Below, one piece after another: positions 1-5,119 of a stretch of 5,119 bases of DNA (position 1 is the stretch's first letter; every line of letters starts with the position of its first letter). The notes beneath the pieces were generated by a model. It was not told where the DNA came from, ran no database searches, and saw nothing but the letters and a program-made list of their open reading frames with translations. The stretch spans positions 1-5,119 of the forward strand of contig JBCDLI010000091.1 in the NCBI GenBank assembly GCA_038745535.1, in the 5' to 3' direction. Both the position numbers and the translations under genes were made by a program. The DNA is from JBCDLI01 sp038745535. GTDB taxonomy: Bacteria > Pseudomonadota > Alphaproteobacteria > Rhizobiales > Rhizobiaceae.

Positions 1-168
1 CACGTTGCCGGTGTCACGAACAACCTTCACGTTAACGTTGGCCGGGATCTTGGCGCCAACAGAGCCGAGTGCAGCGCGAGGATCGTTTTCAAGCTGCGAC
101 ATGAACTCATTATCGGTCCAGGCTTTATTCAGGATTTCGGTGCGTGAGGCGAGGGTTTGGTTTTCCAT
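1..168 (-). CDS. Second NHLP-leader precursor peptide, truncated by the window edge
   Basis: Reading the minus strand from the ATG at 168 gives 56 open codons to the edge. It begins MENQTLASRTEILNKAW, continues TDNEFMSQLENDPRAALGSV, then GAKIPANVNVKVVRDTGNV. The order of W-x-D, F/Y, L, DP, AL, G, IP, V-V and DT is that of the NHLP leader and lines up with the neighbouring precursor (both share W.D, L..DP..AL, IP and DT). GGAG at 175-178 sits 6 bases before the ATG. The end of the leader, the double-glycine site and the core are off the window, so nothing can be said of the product. It could be a second substrate of the same LanM, or one partner of a two-peptide product. It is too short and too truncated to be taken for an ordinary protein gene; the leader match is what supports it. 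Confidence 0.85.
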   Translation of the reverse strand, partial: MENQTLASRTEILNKAWTDNEFMSQLENDPRAALGSVGAKIPANVNVKVVRDTGNV

Positions 169-174
169 ATGTTG

Positions 175-180
175 CTCCAG
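175..180 (-). promoter_or_regulatory. Ribosome binding site of the second precursor
   Basis: CTGGAG on the minus strand, its GGAG core ending 6 bases before the ATG at 168. It fixes the start of the truncated precursor. Confidence 0.7.
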
Positions 181-198
181 TTGCTAGAGATTTGCGAA

Positions 199-227
199 AT
201 TAAAGCGGATCACGCGGCATTTTCCAA
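199..227 (-). promoter_or_regulatory. Candidate sigma-70 promoter for the second precursor
   Basis: On the minus strand TTGGAA (227-222), a 17-base spacer, then TTTAAT (204-199): four and five matches to the consensus hexamers at ideal spacing. The implied transcript would start near 192, giving a short leader before the ribosome site at 180-175. This would let the second precursor be expressed independently of the first. Found by eye only. Confidence 0.4.
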
Positions 228-241
228 CTTACAAGCTGCGA

Positions 242-272
242 GGTATTCGTCTACAACTAAGGGTCAAATACC
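242..272 (-). other. Stem-loop between the two precursor genes
   Basis: On the minus strand GGTATTTG (272-265) pairs with CGAATACC (249-242), eight pairs including one G-U, around a 15-base loop, starting 8 bases after the first precursor's stop codon. No T-run follows, so it is not a standard intrinsic terminator. Such hairpins after RiPP precursor genes can protect the mRNA end or reduce read-through; that role is inferred, and a chance pairing is possible. Confidence 0.3.
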
Positions 273-280
273 GAGGTCTA

Positions 281-628
281 TTAAACGGCTTTGCTCAGAA
301 AGTATGAACCGGCAGCCGATCCACCAGCGGAGACCACCACAGCGGCCGTGACACAGAGCGGGGTTGTACCACCGTGTGCGGACAACAGCTCGCCGTCGGA
401 CACTTCACCTTCCGCAGGTGCTTGAGGGATGTGGAAGTGTTTGACGTCGTCCGTATCGAAAGCAATACGCACATCAATGCCTTCCGGAATATTCCATCCA
501 ATTTCAGCAAGAGCCGACTTCGGATCTTGCTCGAGTCTGGCCCGGTACGCGTCATCGCTCCAAACCCGCTCGTAAAAATCCATCTTTTGAGCACCTTTTG
601 CTTGATCTACATTTGATGGGTTCATCAT
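281..628 (-). CDS. NHLP-leader lanthipeptide-type precursor peptide with a one-cysteine core
   Basis: A 115-residue RiPP precursor, presumed LanM substrate. Residues about 15-70 match the nitrile hydratase alpha-like leader family: YERVWSDDAYRARLEQDPKS, then ALAEIG, IPEGIDVRI and DTDDVKHFHIP. It ends with SDGELLSAHGG, a double-glycine site suited to a C39 protease/transporter. The predicted core is residues 88-115: TTPLC at the start, then VTAAVVV, then SAGG-SAAG-SYFL-SKAV. It has three Thr, four Ser and a single Cys (core position 5), so at most one thioether ring can form. The start was chosen at the ATG at 628 because GAAGGA lies 9 bases upstream; a second ATG follows at once. An in-frame extension to 793 exists but lacks a ribosome site, and the leader is already complete without it. 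Together with the partial peptide downstream it forms a pair of related leaders with different sequences. Confidence 0.9.
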   Translation of the reverse strand: MMNPSNVDQAKGAQKMDFYERVWSDDAYRARLEQDPKSALAEIGWNIPEGIDVRIAFDTDDVKHFHIPQAPAEGEVSDGELLSAHGGTTPLCVTAAVVVSAGGSAAGSYFLSKAV

Positions 629-637
629 TGCCTTGCT

Positions 638-643
638 TCCTTC
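638..643 (-). promoter_or_regulatory. Ribosome binding site of the first precursor
   Basis: GAAGGA on the minus strand, 9 bases upstream of the ATG at 628. It decides between this start and the longer in-frame start at 793, which has no Shine-Dalgarno-like sequence before it. Confidence 0.7.
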
Positions 644-847
644 AATATTGTGATTGAGAGATTTTCTAGATGACGCGAGCCACTCTGAAGCGTTCCTTCT
701 TTCATCAAACCGCTCAGAAGTCGTGTTGGTATCAACCCGAGACCACACCGTCTTCTCATTCATCAACATGGTGGGTATTTTTTGTGGTTTCATCTGACAG
801 CGATTAAGAATTCATTATTTTTGTTTGCATCAGAAAATTCTCTTGCA

Positions 848-877
848 ATTATTTCTTGGGACGATGGTGCCACTCAA
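848..877 (-). promoter_or_regulatory. Weak sigma-70-like promoter candidate for the first precursor
   Basis: On the minus strand TTGAGT (877-872), an 18-base spacer, then AATAAT (853-848): four and five consensus matches, in an AT-rich stretch. It would give an untranslated leader of about 210 bases before the precursor start at 628. Other promoters nearer the gene could be missed, since alphaproteobacterial promoters often deviate from consensus. Confidence 0.3.
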
Positions 878-1185
878 ATTTGCGCATCTTCACTCTGACT
901 CAGGAATCAGAACCCTTTGTTCATCTATCGGTGTGAAGTTCATTTCTGATCGTGACGCTTGAGCGTGGACACCAAGTGCCATACCATTAGAAGGATTGAC
1001 AGCAGCGAGGTTCTTTGATCACCCAGTTTCGCTGCATGATCACACCTCATCTTCATGGTAAATGCGTTTGTGTTTGAAGTTCACCAGAGCGACCCCGTGC
1101 GTAGCAATCCCTAATTCCGGCGCCCCAAGGCTAAGATAACGATCACCTCACCAAAGCAACGGCAGAGGATCCAACACGATATACG

Positions 1186-1224
1186 AAAAGAAATGCTGCA
1201 GCAGCTCCTCAAAGCCACTGCAGC
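1186..1224 (-). terminator. Rho-independent terminator after the reductase gene
   Basis: On the minus strand a 12-base-pair stem (two G-U pairs) is formed by GCTGCAGTGGCT (1224-1213) and AGCTGCTGCAGC (1206-1195) around the loop TTGAGG. It is followed directly by ATTTCTTTT (1194-1186). It begins 27 bases after the reductase stop codon, so it would end the lanM-reductase transcript and separate it from the precursor genes. Confidence 0.7.
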
Positions 1225-1251
1225 CCGCTCTGCAAGAGATGTCGCGCGCCC

Positions 1252-2430
1252 TTAAGCCGGCTCAAACATCCGTTCCGATGTCGCTACACCCACCGTTGGT
1301 TTGTCGTACTCCATCACGGTTTTCCCAAACCGATCCCTATTGAGAAATGTCTCGTAAAAGAACTCGCCTGTTTCTGTGTAAGCCAGATACGCGTTGGTCG
1401 GCACTCGAAGCTTCCCGGACGCGTAGTCATCGATCGCATTCTGCAAATCAGAGGTTCGCCCGAGGCAATTTCCCATGATTGTGATGTTCTTTGCGAGCAT
1501 CGAACCCATCAACCGAGATGGGTCGACACGCGGCACGATCGCCTCCTTCTCTAGTACGCCTGAGTGCTGATCGACAATGCCGCACGTAATGTGGCGACCA
1601 CCCATACCAAGGACAGAGGGAATCTCCGCCAGGTGAACGTCTGAGAACGGGTCAACCATCGCATCAAACCCTTCCAACTGGCGTACGCGCTCCGCGAGCT
1701 CTCCGCGGGACGACCAACCCGGCTCGGACGGGTCGTTTACGATTAACTCTTTAACACCCAACGCTTTCAGTTCGTCGCTGTGTGCGGGAGAACGCGATAG
1801 GGCGTAGATATTGACATTGTAATTCTTGAGCGCAGCGATTGCGAAGAGCGAGGTGTTAGATTTTGCTCCAGTCACAAGAACGTTTTCACCAGCGGTCAAC
1901 CCGAGCCGCCGCACCATACCGTATGCTGTCTGCCCGCCGATCGAGAAACCGCCTGCGACTGAGTACGGCATTGAGTCGGGAACCTTCAGGAGTTTGGTCT
2001 GGTGAACGATCTGCATCTCGCGCGAACTCTGGTTCGTGGGGATACCGGGCATCACACCTTCGGCCCCAGAATCGGGATAAGCGCAGTTTGCCAGAACGCG
2101 GTCGCCGGGATTGAAAGCAGTCACGTTTTGACCGACTGCAACAACTTCTCCACAGAATTCTGAGCCGATCACAAAGTAGTTCTTCCGAAACCGTGAATTG
2201 CGCATGTGCAGCATGAACGAGCGGTCACGATAATTGCACGAAAAGGCTGTGACCCGCAGGCAGACGAAATCTGCCATTTCCGCTGCGTCAGCGTCGAATT
2301 GTTTCGCTTCAGTTTCGACGATCCCAAATCGGAGCGTCTGACCTTCAAGTGTAAATTCGCCTTCAGTGCCTCGAACAATATTCTGACCAGCGTATTCGCT
2401 ACCAATGATACAAAGCTGTTTCACCATCAT
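1252..2430 (-). CDS. Medium-chain dehydrogenase/reductase, possible LanJ-like dehydroamino-acid reductase
   Basis: A full-length MDR-fold oxidoreductase of 392 residues, 37 bases after lanM. N-terminal GroES-like lobe: SCNYRDR (residues 66-72, numbered from an upstream in-frame TTG at 2436), then IGSEFCGEVVAVG and FNPGDRVLA (about 90-116). The Rossmann lobe begins at ENVLVTGAKSNTSLFAIAAL (184-203), where the usual glycine-rich loop reads AKSNTS. The His of the classic zinc GHE motif is Ser (GSE) and the four-Cys structural zinc lobe is absent, so the protein looks nearer to zinc-free quinone/enoyl reductases, though C67 is kept. In class II clusters such proteins (LtnJ, NpnJ; LanJ_A) reduce dehydroalanine to D-Ala with NADPH. 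That role here is inferred from neighbourhood. The start is uncertain: GGAG at 2431-2434 touches the ATG at 2430 but lies 3 bases before an ATG at 2427 and 6 before a GTG at 2424, either of which may be used. Confidence 0.85.
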   Translation of the reverse strand: MMVKQLCIIGSEYAGQNIVRGTEGEFTLEGQTLRFGIVETEAKQFDADAAEMADFVCLRVTAFSCNYRDRSFMLHMRNSRFRKNYFVIGSEFCGEVVAVGQNVTAFNPGDRVLANCAYPDSGAEGVMPGIPTNQSSREMQIVHQTKLLKVPDSMPYSVAGGFSIGGQTAYGMVRRLGLTAGENVLVTGAKSNTSLFAIAALKNYNVNIYALSRSPAHSDELKALGVKELIVNDPSEPGWSSRGELAERVRQLEGFDAMVDPFSDVHLAEIPSVLGMGGRHITCGIVDQHSGVLEKEAIVPRVDPSRLMGSMLAKNITIMGNCLGRTSDLQNAIDDYASGKLRVPTNAYLAYTETGEFFYETFLNRDRFGKTVMEYDKPTVGVATSERMFEPA

Positions 2431-2434
2431 CTCC
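2431..2434 (-). promoter_or_regulatory. Ribosome binding site of the reductase gene, start ambiguous
   Basis: GGAG on the minus strand immediately before the tandem starts ATG-ATG-GTG (2430-2422). Normal spacing would favour the ATG at 2427 or the GTG at 2424 over the first ATG, changing the N-terminus by only one or two residues. Confidence 0.55.
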
Positions 2435-2467
2435 AATGAAGCACGTCAGCAGTCAAAGCTGATCATC

Positions 2468-5119
2468 TCAAATCTCAAACGCCCAGATATTCGGTATAAT
2501 GTCAGGGCGGGCCATGCGAAGAAGACACATACCAACACCTGCAGCGCCATCGAAGAGTGTCGGATTTTGACCGTCTGTACCAAGCCGCCAATGAAAGTGG
2601 CCGGCTGCCTCGGCAGCGCTCAAGATGGTCTTTGTTTCCCGATTGACCTTTAACAACAGTGTTTCGTCATCGCGATGAAGCGCCACTTCAGTCAGAAATG
2701 CGAGCCGACCAAATCGCCCGCTGAACACACCATCGTTGTTTGTTGGTCCCAAAATGTGGGTCTGCTCCAGCGCTGCATCGAGGTCGTTGGCATATTCGCT
2801 AGCGCGCAGTTGATCTGACATCGCGAGGCGAGCGAGACCGATGCCGGCAGCGCCATTGGAATATCCATATGCGGCGACGGTTTTCGTGTCATCCTTCAGC
2901 TCGGCGATGTCACGCAGATCAGGCCAATAGCCAAAGCGCTGAAGCATCGCCGCTTCGGATGCCAGACCATCGATACCGGCCTCTGTCCAAGTACTTTCAT
3001 TCAGCGCCCAGCCAGCGCGGGACAGGGCAAGGGCGATGCCGCTCGCCCCGTGCATCATCCCCATTTGAGGGATCCGCCAAGTGCGATCACGCCAGCACTC
3101 TCCAAGCTCCGTCACCTTCGTCCGGTTTTTCAGGAGAGCTTTTGCCGCCGCAGCGATTACATCTTCACACTCCGGCATCGGACGATGTTGATGGAGCGCA
3201 GTCAGGCCGATCAAGGCACCAGCTATGCCATTGGAAAGCCCGGCATCTTCAGAACCTTGAAAACGGCTCGGTTCGATCATGCGCGCGTAGGCTTCAGCGG
3301 CATCTAACAGTTCGGGGTCGTCCAATAGTTTGGCAAGCGCAACCAGCGCGTACAATGCTCCACCGTGGCCTGAGGTCAATCCGAGCGGAGTGACCGACGC
3401 CGTCGCCTTCGCCGCTTCCGGCTTTCGCATTGCAGCCAAAACCCCAGCGATTTCCATCATCGCCGCCTCACGACGTGCTTCATCGCCCGTAACCTTGAAC
3501 AGTGCGGCATTCAGCATCGCGATGCCCATTGTTCCGCCGAGGAACGTGTTGCCGAGTGGCTGCAGTTGAACAGCTCGCTCGTCCGCCGTGACCGGGGTTG
3601 GGCACAACCATGTCCGGCTGTTTTCACCAGAAATTGACGATGCTTCAATTCGATCAGCGAGTGAACCTGCAACCGAAACCAGATTTTCATTGGTCACTTG
3701 CTCATCGGTCGCCTCGACGCACCCAATACAGTCAGTCGCGATTGTGGTCGTTGAGAGCGATTGACGAATGATCATCAAATCAAAATCAAGCACATCATCC
3801 GTCATGGCCGTGAGTCGGCCGCGGATGTCCACCATGCAGCTTTGCCGGAAGAAGTCGGGGACAATGGTGCCGTCGCCACAGATCAACTGGGTGCTGTCGG
3901 TTTCGCCTTCGTAGAAAGGAATATTGTAGCCACTCATGCATTCTGTTTCGTAGTCGCAGAGCTGTGCGAGTGGATTCTGCCCTTCGGCGGTAACGGAAGA
4001 ACGGTACAAGAAGTCGAAGTTTTGGCTCCATGCGACGCCATCACCAACGCTGCGACGGCCAAGCGCACGCTGCTGGAGAAAGCCGTAAAGCCGCGTCGCC
4101 CGAAGCACAGCGCGGAACCGTAAGCCACTGAACAATTCAAGCGGCCCACCTTCTGCGGCGATGACAGCGCCACGCTTCTTCAAGTAATCGAACATTGCCT
4201 GGTATCCAGCAATGAGGGTGTCGCTGTAATCCATCAAGCGGAGTTGAGTGCCATTCAGGCGGGGTACGTTCCCTTTCTGCTCCACTGCTATGGAACCGTT
4301 CGCACGGGACATCAGGGTTTCATGGGCATCGAGACCGCCTAGCAGAACCGCGCCGCCTCCTGGGACTGAGGTCCACCCAGGCAAGTAGCCGGTTGTCATA
4401 ACGGAATCCTCAAGCTTGCTGAACGCTTTGGTGATGGCCTCGCCTTCAGGCGGGATATCGTCCATGTGCTTCTGGCGGGCCACCATGATGGTTTCCAGGT
4501 CGATGGGGACCGGGACTGGACCACAGGCGATGGTGTTTTCGAAATGGAAGTCGTTGCCTTGCAGCATTCGCACTAAGCAAAGTGTTGCACCCGAGCGGTA
4601 GAAGAATTCATCGGCCTCGTGCGCGGTTTCGCAATCACGGGCCGCGACCCATTCCACCCAACCGTAGTCATTACAGCAGACCACTTTCGGCGCACCAGCC
4701 GATGGCGGCGCTCCGTCAGCGTCAAGCCAGGCAAGAAAGGTTGCCCACGCGCCGTCAATATCGAGGGATTTCGGCTTATATCCAATATTCGTACCATCTT
4801 CGAACGTTAATTGGTAGACAGACCGCCCTTCTTTATGAAGGTCTGACAGACTGGCTTTGATTACTTGAACGCGACCTGGATCTGAGCTTTTGGTCAACGG
4901 CAAGATGCGATCTTGGCGGTCGTTATGAAACCGGCTGATGAACTCGCTTGTTGCCATCATCCACTGATCAAGCGCCGTCGCGATGAGACGGGCGAGCACT
5001 GGGCGGCCTTTGAAGAACTCCGCCAACCGCGGTCCGCGCATTGCTTCAATAAAATCTGGCAAGTTGGCGTTGACCGCCTCTTGGCTGATCACGCCGAGGA
5101 AGCTACCACCGGCCTGTGA
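2468..5119 (-). CDS. lanM: LanM-type class II lanthipeptide synthetase, N-terminus off window, cyclase zinc site lost
   Basis: Bifunctional family: phosphorylates and dehydrates Ser/Thr of a precursor peptide, then normally closes (methyl)lanthionine rings. The frame is open to the window edge, so the GTG at 5092 is probably not the start. Numbered from that GTG, 874 residues are seen; comparison with CylM spacing suggests about 150 more are missing. Dehydratase half (DUF4135, about 20-400): D84 and H86 in SDLHKEGRSV, K106 in YKPKSL, D181/H183/N186 in NDFHFEN, D198 and E200 in PIDLET, R327 and T333 in RAVLRAT, matching the CylM catalytic set with near-identical spacing. LanC-like half (about 505-874): glycine-rich repeats TSGHGGALYAL, SNGIAGALIGL, MMHGASGIALAL, GYSNGAAGIGLARL and FDGAAGVGMCLLRM. 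Zinc ligands expected at 745, 790 and 791 are Ser, Phe, Ser. The dehydratase is therefore predicted active and the cyclase metal-free. Family assignment is firm; loss of cyclisation is inferred. Confidence 0.95.
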   Translation of the reverse strand, partial: SQAGGSFLGVISQEAVNANLPDFIEAMRGPRLAEFFKGRPVLARLIATALDQWMMATSEFISRFHNDRQDRILPLTKSSDPGRVQVIKASLSDLHKEGRSVYQLTFEDGTNIGYKPKSLDIDGAWATFLAWLDADGAPPSAGAPKVVCCNDYGWVEWVAARDCETAHEADEFFYRSGATLCLVRMLQGNDFHFENTIACGPVPVPIDLETIMVARQKHMDDIPPEGEAITKAFSKLEDSVMTTGYLPGWTSVPGGGAVLLGGLDAHETLMSRANGSIAVEQKGNVPRLNGTQLRLMDYSDTLIAGYQAMFDYLKKRGAVIAAEGGPLELFSGLRFRAVLRATRLYGFLQQRALGRRSVGDGVAWSQNFDFLYRSSVTAEGQNPLAQLCDYETECMSGYNIPFYEGETDSTQLICGDGTIVPDFFRQSCMVDIRGRLTAMTDDVLDFDLMIIRQSLSTTTIATDCIGCVEATDEQVTNENLVSVAGSLADRIEASSISGENSRTWLCPTPVTADERAVQLQPLGNTFLGGTMGIAMLNAALFKVTGDEARREAAMMEIAGVLAAMRKPEAAKATASVTPLGLTSGHGGALYALVALAKLLDDPELLDAAEAYARMIEPSRFQGSEDAGLSNGIAGALIGLTALHQHRPMPECEDVIAAAAKALLKNRTKVTELGECWRDRTWRIPQMGMMHGASGIALALSRAGWALNESTWTEAGIDGLASEAAMLQRFGYWPDLRDIAELKDDTKTVAAYGYSNGAAGIGLARLAMSDQLRASEYANDLDAALEQTHILGPTNNDGVFSGRFGRLAFLTEVALHRDDETLLLKVNRETKTILSAAEAAGHFHWRLGTDGQNPTLFDGAAGVGMCLLRMARPDIIPNIWAFEI

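Larger units (their letters stand above)
629..1185. other. Long non-coding stretch between the enzyme genes and the precursor genes
   Basis: About 560 bases with no recognisable gene on either strand. The minus strand has an open stretch at 629-793 in frame with the precursor, but its peptide (starting MKPQKIPTML) resembles nothing I know and lacks a ribosome site. The region holds the weak promoter candidate at 848-877 and the precursor's untranslated leader. A short near-palindrome, ACGCTTGAGCGT at 955-966, is the only operator-like element seen. No tRNA, riboswitch or insertion sequence is apparent. Confidence 0.5.

Noticed and set aside
320..325. Internal Gly-Gly (VVVSAGG) in the core as an alternative cleavage site
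   Set aside because: The LLSAHGG site follows the conserved SDGEL end of the NHLP leader; the internal one would remove the only Cys and sits in a Ser-Ala-Gly repeat.
629..793. N-terminal extension of the first precursor to an ATG at 793
   Set aside because: No ribosome site precedes it, the added 55 residues match no leader type, and a complete NHLP leader with a good ribosome site starts at 628.
853..872. TGGCAC resembling the -24 element of a sigma-54 promoter
   Set aside because: No TTGC-like -12 element occurs at the required spacing.
955..966. Near-palindrome ACGCTTGAGCGT as an operator
   Set aside because: Short, with a mismatched centre, and far from the best promoter candidate; could easily be chance.
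2869..3393. 174-codon open frame on the plus strand inside lanM
   Set aside because: It is antisense to the LanC-like domain, its protein is rich in Arg/Ser/His/Pro as expected of a shadow frame, and no family is recognisable.
3761..4123. 120-codon plus-strand open frame within lanM
   Set aside because: Antisense to the well-supported dehydratase coding sequence, with no recognisable domain or ribosome site.
5090..5092. GTG as the start of the LanM gene
   Set aside because: The frame stays open upstream to the window edge (SQAGGSFLG precedes it), and spacing to CylM catalytic residues implies about 150 missing N-terminal residues. It is an edge artefact.

Overview
The window holds most of a ribosomally synthesised peptide (RiPP) cluster of the class II lanthipeptide type. 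All recognisable genes lie on the minus strand. Moderate GC with AT-rich spacers, clear Shine-Dalgarno sites and the gene families fit a Gram-negative bacterium, perhaps an alphaproteobacterium. That host guess rests on general impression, not on a marker gene.

Layout in transcription order, from right to left. (1) 5119-2468: a LanM-type synthetase whose N-terminus lies beyond the window. (2) 2430-1252: a medium-chain dehydrogenase/reductase starting 37 bases after lanM, so probably in the same transcript. (3) 1224-1186: a good hairpin plus T-tract terminator closing that transcript. (4) About 560 bases (629-1185) without a convincing gene, holding a weak promoter candidate. (5) 628-281: a 115-residue precursor with an NHLP (nitrile hydratase-like leader peptide) leader, ending in a double glycine before a 28-residue core. 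(6) 168-1: the start of a second NHLP-leader precursor with its own promoter candidate and ribosome site; its core is off the window. No transporter, protease, regulator or immunity gene is visible.

How the parts may work together: the LanM dehydratase half keeps every catalytic residue I can place, at the spacing known from CylM. Its LanC-like cyclase half has lost all three zinc ligands (Ser, Phe, Ser in place of Cys, Cys, His). The complete precursor core has only one Cys but seven Ser/Thr, four of them spaced exactly every four residues. The neighbouring reductase resembles the LanJ group that turns dehydroalanine into D-alanine. My inference is that this cluster makes a dehydrated, then reduced peptide, rich in D-Ala/D-Abu or leftover dehydro residues, with at most one thioether ring and possibly none. 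A dehydratase-reductase system built on a LanM with a dead cyclase is the most unusual thing in the window.
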